Positions 43,369 through 52,596 of a DNA stretch of 64,000 bases are shown piece after piece. Source of the stretch: Pollutimonas nitritireducens (lineage in GTDB: Bacteria > Pseudomonadota > Gammaproteobacteria > Burkholderiales > Burkholderiaceae_B); assembly GCF_002849615.1 (NCBI RefSeq), contig NZ_PDNV01000012.1, positions 87,938-151,937 of the forward strand, written 5' to 3'. Positions within the stretch are counted from its first letter, which is position 1; each line of letters starts with the position of its first letter. Below the pieces are notes generated by a model that was given only the letters and a program-made list of their open reading frames with translations, ran no database searches and was not told the origin of the DNA. The position numbers were made by a program, and so were the translations under genes.

Positions 43369-46047
43369 CTACGCCGGCTCGAGCATATGTCTCGCGATGT
43401 AGTGCAGTATTCCGCCGTGCTCGTAATACGCTGCTTCGAGTGGAGTATCGAGGCGACAAAGCAGTTCGACGCTAGCCTGAGTGCCGTCGACGCGTGTGAT
43501 AGTGCAGACCTTCGTGCTTCTTGGCACGATTTCTTCCACGTTAGCTATGTCAAATGTTTCTGAGCCGTCCAGGCCCAACGTTGCCCAAGTGACTCCTTGT
43601 GGGAGCTGTAGCGGTAAGACGCCCATACCGATCAGGTTGGATCGATGGATTCGCTCAAAGCTTTCTGCGATGATTGCTCGAATTCCCAGTAGCTGAGTGC
43701 CTTTGGCTGCCCAATCTCTCGAAGATCCGGCGCCATAGTCCTTGCCCGCAATCACAATTAACGGTACGCCTTCTTCCTTATAACGAGCTGCCGCCTCGTG
43801 AACTGACATTACTTCGCCATCAGGCCTATGTCTCGTCCAGCCGCCTTCGCGGCCATCGGCCATTTCATTCCGAATACGGATGTTGGCAAACGCCCCGCGT
43901 AGCATCACATCATGATTAACACGCCGCGCGGCAAAAGAGTTGAAGTCGGCAGGCTCTATCCCAAGGCTGCGCAAGTATTGCCCAGCTGAGGAGCTTGCAG
44001 TAATCGTACCAACAGGGGAGATATGATCCGTAGTGATCGAGTCGCCTAAGACGAGGAGCGCTCGAGCGCCCTCTAAGGTCTTACGCTCGGGTAGCTCAGG
44101 GGTGAGATCGTCAAAGAAGGGCGGTTGCTTCATATAGAGGCTCGTGGGTTCCCATTGGAACGTATCGGTACTCGCCACATGCAGCGCATTCCAGCGCGCG
44201 TCTCCCTCAAAGACGTTTTTATAGCGCTCTCGGAATCGCTCAGGATCAAGCGCAGTATTGACAAGTTCAGCGACCTCTAGCGCGTCGGGCCAAATGTCAG
44301 CGAGAAATACTGGTTTGCCGTCAGGTGAAGTGCCTAGCGGGTCATTTTCAAAGTCTATCCGAGATGTACCCGCCAGCGCATAGGCCACAACAAGCGGAGG
44401 CGAGCAAATGTAGTTCGCCTTAACGAGCGGATGGATGCGGCCTTCGAAGTTTCGGTTGCCAGACAGAACCGCAGTGGTAACGATCTCACTGTTTTCGATC
44501 GCTTGGGCGATGTGAGAATCTAACGGCCCCGAATTGCCCATACAGGTGGCGCAACCAAAGCCCACCAAATTAAAGCCCAACTCATCGAGGCTGTCCTGGA
44601 CTTTTGCGGCCGCCAGGTAATCCATGACTACGCGCGATCCTGGTGCGAGAGACGTTTTCACCCAGGGTTTGCTAGCCAACCCGAGGCGCAAGGCGTTCCT
44701 GGCAAGTAAGCCCGCTGCCAACATATTTGAGGGGTTTGACGTATTGGTGCAGCTTGTGATTGATGCGATGACCACGTGGCCATGATCCATCGTCCATTCG
44801 TGGCCAGCCACCGGTACGACACCATTGGGCAAGGCAGGTGCGTTCTTGTACACGTCCTCGTCAAAGCGAGCAGCCGCTTCGCTAAGGGCGATACGATCTT
44901 GCGGTCTGCGTGGCCCGGCAATACACGGAACAATCTCAGAAAGGTCTACTTCAAGCACTTCATCGTAGGATGGCTGAGGCTCATCTGGGTCGTGCCATAG
45001 GCCTTGCATGCGCGCGTAATGCTCAATGAGTTCATTCGACTCGCCTCGGGCCGTCTGCGCTAAGTATTGCAAGGTCTGAGCATCGACTGGGAAGAAACCC
45101 ATCGTAGCGCCGTACTCAGGCGCCATGTTAGACACGGTGGCCCGGTCCGAAAACGCAAGGCTTGCCAGACCCGGCCCGAAATATTCTACAAACGCGGCGA
45201 CAACCTTATATTCGCGCAAACGCTGGGTAAGCGTGAGCACAAGGTCTGTTGCCGTGACGCCAGGTTGCAAGCGCCCAACAAGACGGCAGCCAACCACGCG
45301 CGGTAAAGCCATTGTGATGGGCTGGCCGAGCATGGCCGCGCCTCCCTCGATGCCACCTACGCCCCAGCCCATGATGCCAAGCGAGTTGATCATAGGTGTA
45401 TGGCTATCTGTTCCAAGAAGCGTCTCCGGATAGACCAACACCGTATCGCCAGCTTCTGCAGTCCAAATTCCGCGTGCCAGGAACTCTACGTTAACTTGAT
45501 GGCAGATGCCGGTGCCGGGAGGTACCACGCGAAAGTTTGAAAAGGACTGCTGGGCCCACCTAAGGAACTTATAGCGCTCGGCGTTCCGAGAGAACTCGAT
45601 GTCAAGGTTGTCTTCGAAAGCTTGCGCGGTGCCATAGGCGTCGACCATAACCGAGTGATCCACCACCATATCGGCAGGAATCTGCGGATTGATACGATCC
45701 GGGTCGCCCCCATTTCGGGCAACCGCGGCCCGAAGAGCAGCCAGGTCTGCCATAAGCGGGATACCCGCGGAATCATTCATCAGAATTCGTGTGGGATGAA
45801 AGAACACTTCCTGATCAAAGTGCTTGGCACGAACTGCCTCACAAAAAGAGGTGAGGTGTTCGCGTGTGACTGCCAACCCGTCTTCATGGCGCAACATGTT
45901 CTCATATAGCACCTTAAGTGAACGGGGCAAGCTCATGACGGGTCCCGCACCGTTTTCTTCTGCGGCCTTTAGGCTGTAATACTGATGGGGCCTATTGTTG
46001 AATTTAAACTCGCGCAACACCGACATGCTGTCTTTAGATCGACCCAT
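43369..46047 (-). CDS. acnA: Aconitate hydratase, AcnA/IRP1 type
   Basis: The 892-residue aconitase has all cluster cysteines: ITSCTNTSNPSNM (first) and GFGCATCMGNSGPL (second and third). It also has LGTDSHTPMINSLGIMGWGVGGIE and the swivel-domain KDYGAGSSRDWAAKG. It interconverts tricarboxylate isomers via a [4Fe-4S] cluster. It is unlikely to be the only housekeeping copy: it forms an operon with a lyase and a GntR regulator opposite tctCBA, so it probably serves catabolism of an imported tricarboxylate. The start at 46047 follows ggagacaaaa; the longer frame overlaps the lyase. Confidence 0.93.
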   Translation of the reverse strand: MGRSKDSMSVLREFKFNNRPHQYYSLKAAEENGAGPVMSLPRSLKVLYENMLRHEDGLAVTREHLTSFCEAVRAKHFDQEVFFHPTRILMNDSAGIPLMADLAALRAAVARNGGDPDRINPQIPADMVVDHSVMVDAYGTAQAFEDNLDIEFSRNAERYKFLRWAQQSFSNFRVVPPGTGICHQVNVEFLARGIWTAEAGDTVLVYPETLLGTDSHTPMINSLGIMGWGVGGIEGGAAMLGQPITMALPRVVGCRLVGRLQPGVTATDLVLTLTQRLREYKVVAAFVEYFGPGLASLAFSDRATVSNMAPEYGATMGFFPVDAQTLQYLAQTARGESNELIEHYARMQGLWHDPDEPQPSYDEVLEVDLSEIVPCIAGPRRPQDRIALSEAAARFDEDVYKNAPALPNGVVPVAGHEWTMDHGHVVIASITSCTNTSNPSNMLAAGLLARNALRLGLASKPWVKTSLAPGSRVVMDYLAAAKVQDSLDELGFNLVGFGCATCMGNSGPLDSHIAQAIENSEIVTTAVLSGNRNFEGRIHPLVKANYICSPPLVVAYALAGTSRIDFENDPLGTSPDGKPVFLADIWPDALEVAELVNTALDPERFRERYKNVFEGDARWNALHVASTDTFQWEPTSLYMKQPPFFDDLTPELPERKTLEGARALLVLGDSITTDHISPVGTITASSSAGQYLRSLGIEPADFNSFAARRVNHDVMLRGAFANIRIRNEMADGREGGWTRHRPDGEVMSVHEAAARYKEEGVPLIVIAGKDYGAGSSRDWAAKGTQLLGIRAIIAESFERIHRSNLIGMGVLPLQLPQGVTWATLGLDGSETFDIANVEEIVPRSTKVCTITRVDGTQASVELLCRLDTPLEAAYYEHGGILHYIARHMLEPA

Positions 46048-46090
46048 TTTTGTCTCCGAATATGTGATTGTTGTGGGCGCCTCCCTATCT

Positions 46091-46951
46091 TTAGCTCGCA
46101 TAGCGGGCTTCTCTCTCCAGATACTCGGACGTACCGATATAGACCTCGCGATCCTGAAAACTCACCATTGCCTCATACGCGGGGTGGTACTCATTGCCTG
46201 ATTTAATAGCTTCAAGGGCGTTTTGCATGCTCTTGATTGCTGCCCGTTGCAGATCGCTTGGTACGATAACGATCTTGTAGCCAAGCTCGGCCAAGCGTGG
46301 GGCGGGCACGAAGGGCGTTTTGCCTCCTTTAAACATGTTTATTAGCTTGGGATAAGGAAGATCTCGAGCGATGGACTCAATTTGCTCAATGGAGGTGGGC
46401 GCTTCCACGAAAATCAGATCGGCGCCAGCTTCCATATATTTGTGGGCTCTTTCGATCGTTTTCTCGTAGCCTTCAATCGCCAGACCATCGGTTCGCGCAA
46501 TGACGACAAAATCATCATCAGTGAGTGCATCACGCAACGCCCGTAATTTCTGTGCCATTTCTTGTACCGGAACGATGCTTTTATCGTCGTAGTGGCCGCA
46601 GCGCTTAGGGTATTGCTGATCTTCCAAGTGCAGGCCGGCTACGCCTGCGCGCTCAAACGCCTTGGCCGTACGCTGGGCATTAAGCGCATTGCCGTAACCG
46701 GTGTCCGCATCGGCAATCACAGGTATGTTTACGGCCTCGACCATGGTCTCAAGGCGCTGTACCACCTCAGACATGCTCATCAATCCGAGATCCGGGATAC
46801 CAGTGCTTCGCGCGATCGCGCCACCACTTGCATAGACGGCGTCAAAGCCCGCCTGCTCGATAAGCCTGGCCCCGAGACCATCGTAGGCGCCAGGCGCCAC
46901 GAGTGCCTGCGCTCGGTTTATCAATTCGCGCAATGTCTTTGTCGTTGTCAT
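46091..46951 (-). CDS. Isocitrate lyase/PEP mutase-superfamily lyase
   Basis: The 286-residue TIM-barrel enzyme has IADADTGYGN (Mg-binding), LEDQQYPKRCGHYDDK and FVEAPTS. The KRCGH loop with catalytic cysteine marks a true lyase, such as methylisocitrate or 2,3-dimethylmalate lyase, rather than PEP mutase. It would split a hydroxy-di/tricarboxylate into two smaller acids. The partner aconitase (43 bp downstream) would prepare the substrate. The exact substrate cannot be read from sequence; PrpB is the closest named relative by motif. Confidence 0.88.
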   Translation of the reverse strand: MTTTKTLRELINRAQALVAPGAYDGLGARLIEQAGFDAVYASGGAIARSTGIPDLGLMSMSEVVQRLETMVEAVNIPVIADADTGYGNALNAQRTAKAFERAGVAGLHLEDQQYPKRCGHYDDKSIVPVQEMAQKLRALRDALTDDDFVVIARTDGLAIEGYEKTIERAHKYMEAGADLIFVEAPTSIEQIESIARDLPYPKLINMFKGGKTPFVPAPRLAELGYKIVIVPSDLQRAAIKSMQNALEAIKSGNEYHPAYEAMVSFQDREVYIGTSEYLEREARYAS

Positions 46952-46971
46952 AGGTATGTATTCCCTTCGTT

Positions 46972-47676
46972 TTAGGCAGCTTCAGACTGCTTTTGGGGGT
47001 TTAAAGTAATCGCATCAAGAAGATGTTTGCGCGAGGAAGCAAGGTGGCGCAGCATCAGTAGCTGCGCAAGCTCCCCATCTCGGTTGCTAATGGCATCCAC
47101 AATGGCGCGGTGCTCTTTTAGGGCACTGTCTGCCCGGCCTTCTACAACTTTGTGCTGGTACCGGTACATCCGTATGAGCGGATAGAGCTCCCTGCATAAA
47201 AGCCCTTCGATGATGGAGTTGCGCGCGCCGCGAACAATACAAAAGTGGATGTCTAGCGTACTTTCTGTGCGGTAGTACGTCTCCCCTTGCGCAACTAAGG
47301 TGGCATCAGAGTCCACGATCGCATTGAGCTGCTTAATCTCATCATCACTCATATTTTCAGCGGCCAAGCGGCAGGCGGCACTCTCGAGCAGTTCGCGCAC
47401 CATTGAAATCTCCGCCAGAACTTCGGAAGAAAGTTCGGCCACCCGTGCGCCATGACGAGCGGTTCGCACGATAAGCCGGCGCTCATCTAACCGGCGCATG
47501 GCCTCGCGGAGCGGCCCCCGACTGATTTGGTAGCGCTCCGCAAGATTTATCTCAATGAGACGCGAACCGGGAGGGTATTCGCCTCGAATAATGGCATCGG
47601 CCATCATGACGTACACCCGATCTGACAACGTCGCATTGTTTAATTCACCGGAAGAGGAAGAGGTCTGATTGTTCAT
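46972..47676 (-). CDS. GntR-family (FCD) regulator
   Basis: The 234-residue regulator has an N-terminal winged helix (YPPGSRLIEINLAERYQISRGPLREAMRRLDERRLI, about 35-70) and a C-terminal FCD ligand-binding domain with metal-binding histidines. It heads the lyase-aconitase operon and is divergent from tctCBA. An ATTGTTGACAAT palindrome directly abuts its start codon, leaving no ribosome binding site between them. The mRNA may be leaderless, or the site doubles as an autoregulatory operator. The effector is probably the imported tricarboxylate or a product. Confidence 0.92.
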   Translation of the reverse strand: MNNQTSSSSGELNNATLSDRVYVMMADAIIRGEYPPGSRLIEINLAERYQISRGPLREAMRRLDERRLIVRTARHGARVAELSSEVLAEISMVRELLESAACRLAAENMSDDEIKQLNAIVDSDATLVAQGETYYRTESTLDIHFCIVRGARNSIIEGLLCRELYPLIRMYRYQHKVVEGRADSALKEHRAIVDAISNRDGELAQLLMLRHLASSRKHLLDAITLNPQKQSEAA

Positions 47677-47688
47677 ATTGTTGACAAT
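47677..47688. promoter_or_regulatory. GntR operator copy 1
   Basis: ATTGTTGACAAT (arms ATTGT and ACAAT) lies immediately upstream of the gntR ATG. An identical 12-mer occurs 119 bp away in the tctC promoter. Exact duplication flanking a divergent region strongly suggests the binding site of the local GntR protein. Confidence 0.7.
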
Positions 47689-47795
47689 AGTCTATGTGAA
47701 TTCTAATTAGTAGGAAGCTTTATTTAACCATAGTAAGGATAAACCCTTAATTATTAAGGGTTTTAACCTACATCAAGAAAAATATTAAAACGGAA

Positions 47796-47828
47796 ATTGT
47801 TGACAATGTGAGACTAGCGAATTATGGT
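47796..47828 (+). promoter_or_regulatory. tctC promoter with GntR operator copy 2
   Basis: The operator ATTGTTGACAAT (47796-47807) contains the -35 TTGACA (47800-47805). TATGGT (47823-47828) follows after 17 bp. Binding of the GntR regulator would cover the -35 box. The predicted transcript starts about 38 bases before tctC. Confidence 0.75.
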
Positions 47829-47872
47829 GAATCGGCACTTTAATCACAACAAAGAAACATTCGGAGGAAGAC

Positions 47873-48886
47873 ATGTCGCATCCAATACCCGTTTCGCGCC
47901 GCCTTGCCCTATGGGGTGCATCTTGTGCCTTTGTCATCTCGGCGATGACTGTACAAGCGCCGGCGATAGCCGCCGATGATTGGCCAAGTCAGCCAGTTAA
48001 TTTTGTTGTTGGCTTCGGTGTCGGCGGCAGTGCTGATCGCGTAATCCGATTATTAGCGCAATACCTGGGGGAAGAGCTCAAGCAGCCAGTTGTGGTGGTA
48101 AACCGACCTGGGGCAGGGGGACAGTTGGCAGCCACTTACGTGTTAGCTCAGCGCGAAGAGGGCTATACGATGCTAGCAAGCTCCATATCTCCGTACCTTG
48201 CAAACTCAATTGTGCATACCAATGCAACCTACTCGCTTGATGATTTCGCTTTTGTCAATGCGCAGTGGTCTGACTACGATCTCATTGCCGTGCATAAAGA
48301 CCAGCCATTTAAGACATTGCCAGAGTTGTTAGAGTCTATCAAAGCAAATCCGGGCAAGCATAGCGTCAGTGTTGTACCAAGTTCCGCTGGCCAGATCACT
48401 ACGCACCTTCTTCTGGAAGCGGCTGGAATCCCAATTAAAAACCTGAACATTGTCACGTACGAAAGCGGGGGGCAAGCACGCTCGGCTGTAGCGGGTGGCC
48501 AGGTCGACTTCACCATCTTGGCCGCAGAAGGCAGCGATGGCATACGAGATATGATCCGCCCGATCGCTATTGTTCGCGATCAGCCCCTCGAAAATTGGGA
48601 AGAGGCCACCCCGGTAAATGAAGCGCTGAAGCCTATGGGCATTGAGATCCCTTTGCTTGATGGGTCGATCCGCGGCGTGGCTACCTCAGCGGCATTTAAG
48701 CAAAAGTATCCCGAGCGATTCGATAAATTGGTAGCAGCGTATGAGCGCACGATGAAGAATGAAAAGTTTCTCAAGCAGCTAAACAGCATGCAAATGGGTG
48801 CGGATTGGCTAGGTCCAGAAAAAACAACTGAAATCATGCAGCGTAACTTCGACATCATCAATAAATACCGAACCCTCTTGAACTGA
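47873..48886 (+). CDS. tctC: Tricarboxylate-binding protein TctC
   Basis: The 337-residue periplasmic receptor of a tripartite tricarboxylate transporter has a signal peptide (about 1-33, ending APAIAADD). Its Bug-type motifs are PSQPVNFVVGFGVGGSADRVIR, AGGQLAATYVLAQREEGY and YESGGQARSAVAGGQVDF. Unlike the two orphan Bug genes in this window it is directly followed by tctB and tctA, so the permease is complete. Ribosome binding site is cggagga. Confidence 0.94.
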   Translation: MSHPIPVSRRLALWGASCAFVISAMTVQAPAIAADDWPSQPVNFVVGFGVGGSADRVIRLLAQYLGEELKQPVVVVNRPGAGGQLAATYVLAQREEGYTMLASSISPYLANSIVHTNATYSLDDFAFVNAQWSDYDLIAVHKDQPFKTLPELLESIKANPGKHSVSVVPSSAGQITTHLLLEAAGIPIKNLNIVTYESGGQARSAVAGGQVDFTILAAEGSDGIRDMIRPIAIVRDQPLENWEEATPVNEALKPMGIEIPLLDGSIRGVATSAAFKQKYPERFDKLVAAYERTMKNEKFLKQLNSMQMGADWLGPEKTTEIMQRNFDIINKYRTLLN

Positions 48887-48922
48887 CCCAGTACCAAACA
48901 TAGGTAATAAACGGGACCGCTC

Positions 48923-49423
48923 ATGGAAAATAAAGACTGGCTCAGACGCGTGGACTGGCGCCACGGACTTGTCGTCCTTGGCATCGGTGTTGCAATTGGC
49001 TTGTACCTTTTTGATGCCATGGGGGCGTCATCAAAGGTGGGCAACCTGGTATTAATCCTACCAGCATCTATTTTGGGACTGTTGCTCTGTGTACTCACGC
49101 TAGGAGGCATCGTTCGTGATGCCCGACGTGAGGTCAATGATGTCCATGTCGAAGCACCAGTGGAAGAGTCTAAAGGAGAAGCGGAGTCCTTCTACGACCG
49201 CGCGCGGCCCATAGTGATGCTGGGGCTCTTTGCGATCTACATTTTACTGCTGCCGGTCCTTGGGATGGATGTGGGTTCCGCTATTTTCTTAGCGGTGGCC
49301 CTTCTCGCTAATGGTGAGCGCCGAGTTGTTTTTATCATCGGATACTCCGTGATATTTGCTGCGGCGTCCACTTTGCTATTTAAGTCGATCCTTCCGTACC
49401 CCCTACATACGCTGCTTCTCTAA
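48923..49423 (+). CDS. tctB: TctB small membrane subunit
   Basis: The 166-residue protein has about four to five hydrophobic helices (near 14-32, 38-60, 90-108, 112-130, 133-155) and a charged loop between the second and third. This is the TctB layout. Sequence conservation in this family is low, so the call rests on topology and position between tctC and tctA. It acts as small subunit of the secondary transporter. Confidence 0.88.
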   Translation: MENKDWLRRVDWRHGLVVLGIGVAIGLYLFDAMGASSKVGNLVLILPASILGLLLCVLTLGGIVRDARREVNDVHVEAPVEESKGEAESFYDRARPIVMLGLFAIYILLLPVLGMDVGSAIFLAVALLANGERRVVFIIGYSVIFAAASTLLFKSILPYPLHTLLL

Positions 49424-49438
49424 CATTAACGGGCCATT

Positions 49439-50935
49439 ATGTTCGATTTCACTTCGATTGCAGATGGATTTACGCTTTTGTTCTCTGCGTGGGGTCCGTG
49501 GTCCCTCGTAATACCGGGGCTCATCATTGGATTGGTGTTTGGCGTCATCCCTGGGCTACAGACCAGCATGGCCATGGCCATGTTCTTACCCATTACGTTT
49601 ACTCTGGACTTTTTGACGGCTATCCTTTTTTTGACCTCTATCTTTACGGGGGGCATGTTCGGAGGAGGCATAACGGCCATTCTTATGAATATTCCAGGAA
49701 CCTCATCGGCCGTTGCAACCACCTTTGATGGGTATCCCATGACCCGCAAGGGACTGCATAATGAGGCGCTCGGCATTTCATTAGGAGCCTCTTGTATAGG
49801 CACCTTTATCGGCTACTCAATCCTGATGCTGATGATTAAGCCTATGACTGGAATCGTGCTCAGCCTTGGCCCAACTGAGATGTTTGTCATAATTCTATGG
49901 GGGTTGACGCTTATCGCTACGCTTAGCGGCGGCTACATGGTTCGAAGTCTTTTGATCGGAGTAGCAGGATTGCTTGTTGGCACCATAGGTATGAGCGCTA
50001 CGGGGATGATCAGGGGAACCTTTGGTAGCCCGTATCTGCTTGACGGTGTAGCAATCATTCCGGCGATGATCGGGATGTTTGCAGCAGCGGAGCTGTTCTC
50101 ACTACCCAAGGACGATCCGACTGCTGACAAAAACCTGAAGTCGATCAGCATACGCGGAGTATTGCGCGGGGTGCGAGTGTCGCTCACGATGCCTGGCACA
50201 ATCATCAGAGGCGGCATAATCGGCACGATGATTGGCGCCGTACCAGGTATTGGTTCGTCTGTTGCCAATCTTGTGTCTTACGGCAGTGCGAAGCGCCGAA
50301 GCAAAGATCCGGATTCTTTCGGCAAGGGAAATCCACGGGGCGTAATCGCCTCAGAAGCGGCCAACAGCAGTTCCGAGGGCGGTGGCATGGTGAGTCTCTT
50401 TGCTCTGGGCATACCAGGTGGTGCAGGTACGGCGGTGCTTTTGGCCGCGTTTAGCGTGCACAATGTAACGGGCGGGCCGCGCTTCATGGCAGAGCAGGCT
50501 GATGTCATTTATGCCATCATCTTTGCCAACATAGGCCAAGCCGTCCTACTATTTTTTGTTGGACTGGCGTTGCTCCCACTTCTGGCTACCATTGTTCGGG
50601 TGCCCAGAAGCATATTGGGTCCCTCTGTACTAGTCATGGCTACCTTTGGATGCTTTGGGATAACCGGTGATATCGTAGGTCCCATGACGTTGCTGGTTTT
50701 CTCAGCGATCGGTTGGCTACTACGTAAGTATCATTACTCGGTGGCGGCCGCAGTGATTGGAATGCTGCTCGGGGGTATGGCAGAATCCGAACTGCTTCGA
50801 AGCTTTCAGATAAGTGGCGGAAACTTCTCCTACGTGCTAGGGCGTCCTATCACGCTTGGTCTGCTTGCTTTGCTGATCGGCTCGCTTGTCGCGCCGTACG
50901 TATTGTCGCGCCTTAAGCTGCTACGCCGCGGGTGA
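49439..50935 (+). CDS. tctA: TctA large membrane subunit
   Basis: The 498-residue permease has about twelve helices and TctA signatures: GLIIGLVFGVIPGLQTSMAMAMFLPITF near 25, GGGITAILMNIPGTSSAVATTFDGYPM near 78, and the related second-half IPGGAGTAVLLAAF. With TctB and TctC it imports a tricarboxylate using the ion gradient. Its stop TGA (50933-50935) coincides with the first bases of the predicted end of an IS3 element, so the last few residues may have been replaced by the insertion. Confidence 0.94.
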   Translation: MFDFTSIADGFTLLFSAWGPWSLVIPGLIIGLVFGVIPGLQTSMAMAMFLPITFTLDFLTAILFLTSIFTGGMFGGGITAILMNIPGTSSAVATTFDGYPMTRKGLHNEALGISLGASCIGTFIGYSILMLMIKPMTGIVLSLGPTEMFVIILWGLTLIATLSGGYMVRSLLIGVAGLLVGTIGMSATGMIRGTFGSPYLLDGVAIIPAMIGMFAAAELFSLPKDDPTADKNLKSISIRGVLRGVRVSLTMPGTIIRGGIIGTMIGAVPGIGSSVANLVSYGSAKRRSKDPDSFGKGNPRGVIASEAANSSSEGGGMVSLFALGIPGGAGTAVLLAAFSVHNVTGGPRFMAEQADVIYAIIFANIGQAVLLFFVGLALLPLLATIVRVPRSILGPSVLVMATFGCFGITGDIVGPMTLLVFSAIGWLLRKYHYSVAAAVIGMLLGGMAESELLRSFQISGGNFSYVLGRPITLGLLALLIGSLVAPYVLSRLKLLRRG

Positions 50936-51465
50936 ATCGTCCCGGAAATCGCGGAGGCTGTTTGGTTAAAGTAAAACAGGTTCCGCAGTGGGTGCCGCGA
51001 GCTGTCGATAATAACGCTCTTCGGCTTCGGCCGGCGGCACATCCCTGATCGACCCTAGCAGGCGTTGGTGGTTGAACCAGGACACCCATTCGAGCGTTGC
51101 CAATTCCACGGCTGCTCGGGTTTTCCAGGGCGTCCTGCGGTGGATCAGTTCCATTTTGTACAGGCCGTTAATCGTCTCTGCCAAGGCGTTGTCATACGCG
51201 CTTCCCGTGTTGCCAACAGAGGGGTTAATGCCAGCTTTTGCCAGGCGTTCTGTGTACCGAATAGATACGTCTTGGGAGCCGCGATCCGAGTGGTGAATCA
51301 ATCGGTCCGATTCGCTCGGGCGTCGGTCATACACCGCCTGCTCCAGCGCATCTAAAACAAAGTCCGTGGTCATACGGGTACTTGCTCGCCAGCCCACAAT
51401 TCGTTTGGCAAAAGCATCGATCACAAAGGCCACGTAAAGCCATCCTTGCCAGGTGGAGAGTAGAG
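50933..51465 (-). mobile_element. IS3-family insertion sequence remnant
   Basis: One end is intact: TGAATCGTCCCGGAAATCGC (50933 onward) looks like an IS3-type terminal repeat, and the transposase 3' end lies just inside it. The 5' part, including orfA and the other terminal repeat, is absent. The element is interrupted by the 3' end of a group II intron near 51450-51465, so the upstream transposase sequence is gone or elsewhere. Confidence 0.7.
50966..51465 (-). pseudogene. IS3-family transposase (OrfB), C-terminal part
   Basis: About 165 codons remain. Translation reads STWQGWLYVAFVIDAFAKRI, then HHSDRGSQ (second catalytic Asp) and GSAYDNALAETINGLYK (catalytic Glu of the DDE integrase core). 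It ends with FNHQRLLGSIRDVPPAEAEERY. The N-terminal helix-turn-helix and the first part of the core are missing upstream of about 51460, where group II intron sequence begins. The open frame from the first ATG is 50966-51433. Non-functional alone. Confidence 0.85.
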
Positions 51466-51510
51466 CAAGAGACAGGGCGTAGTCGAACTATTTCCCTGCC
51501 TCTCCGCTCC

Positions 51511-51544
51511 GAACCGGACGCGCACCTCTCAGCGCATCCGGCTC
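51511..51544 (-). ncRNA. Group II intron domain V
   Basis: The 34-nt minus-strand segment begins GAGCCGGATGCGC and ends GCGCGTCCGGTTC, folding into the canonical domain V hairpin with the AGC catalytic triad and a GAGA-type loop. It starts 6 bases after the maturase stop, as expected when the ORF occupies domain IV. Confidence 0.85.
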
Positions 51545-51549
51545 TCCAT

Positions 51550-52485
51550 TTAAGCGTTGCTTAGAGCAAAGGCGACATCAGCGTAACGCGACTCGATGGT
51601 GCTGCGTTTCTCATCGCACAGAATGAATGGGTTTCCCGCAGGATTGCGCCACGTGAAGCGGGCCTTGCGGCTGTTAACAAGACGCCGAAGCGCCACCGCC
51701 CCGTACCAGCCCCGACTATTCCGGCCGCGAAGCACCCATGTTTTCGCCTGTCCCGCTTCGGGCCGCCGGACAAGGTCGCGCATCAACGCTGCAAAGCCGC
51801 GTCGATACTTGCGTGCAAGCCAGTACCCGAACTTCCAGAGGACAGTACGGTCCAGCTTGGCGAACATGGTCGCCGTGTAGTCGGTGTATTGATAGAAGGC
51901 AGCCCAGCCAGCAATTTGCCGGTTCAGGCTCTCCATAAGGTCCATCCGATTCATACTGTAGTTGCCAGACAATTGCTTGACCAGTCTCTCGGCCAAGCAC
52001 CGGTACTTCTCCCACGGGATGGTCGTCACAGGTCGCATACGACCGCGTGGTCCTCGCTTGCGGATGATGCGGTGACCCAGGAAGACGAAGCCGTCATTCA
52101 CATGCGTAATATGGGTCTTCTCCATATTCAACGTGAGCTTCGGTTCGCCTTCAAGGAAGCCGCGACATGCCTTACGTACGGTCTCAGCATGTTTACGAGT
52201 TCCCTTGACCGCGATCACAAAGTCATCGGTGTACCGGCAATAGGCTACAGCAGGTTTCCATTGCCGGTTTTCTCGCACAGCAATGGGCCGCTGCTTGAGA
52301 ATGCCGAAGTTCCACGCCCACCGATCCTTGCGCACCTTCTTATTCAGGTAGTTCCCTTCCATCCACGCATCGAACTCATGCAACATGATGTTGGATAACA
52401 GGGGTGAGATGACACAGCCCTGAGGAACGCCTTCGCTCGAAGCACGGAACAGATCGCGATCAACGCAGCCCGCCTTGATGAACTT
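51550..52485 (-). pseudogene. Group II intron reverse transcriptase/maturase fragment
   Basis: The open frame continues from 52485 (after an in-frame TGA at 52486-52488). It reads VDRDLFRASSEGVPQGCVIS, PLLSNIMLHEFDAWMEGNY, CRYTDDFVIAVKG (the YxDD catalytic motif, here YTDD) and NMEKTHITHVNDGFVFLGHR. A maturase X domain follows (IPWEKYRCLAERL, LNRQIAGWAAFYQYTD). From the first ATG (52386) it is 278 residues; intact proteins are about 400-450. RT motifs 0-3 are missing and the upstream frame is stopped, so it is a fragment. No HNH endonuclease domain is evident. Confidence 0.85.
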
Positions 52486-52596
52486 TCAGAGCAGGGCTAC
52501 GGTCCTGGCCAGCAGCGGAATTGTGTCCGTACAGTATAAATCCCTATGCCAACTGTGCTCGATCTCTGTTGCAATACGGGAAGGTGTTATGAAAAA

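Larger units (their letters stand above)
51450..52545 (-). mobile_element. 5'-truncated group II intron
   Basis: The minus strand carries the 3' half of a bacterial group II intron: part of the reverse transcriptase/maturase gene, then domain V (51511-51544), a domain VI-like stem (AGAGGCAGGG with CCCTGTCTCT, about 51470-51505), and the junction to IS3 sequence. Domains I-III and the RT N terminus are absent beyond about 52545, where it meets sequence upstream of dctP. Limits at both ends are approximate. Confidence 0.8.
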
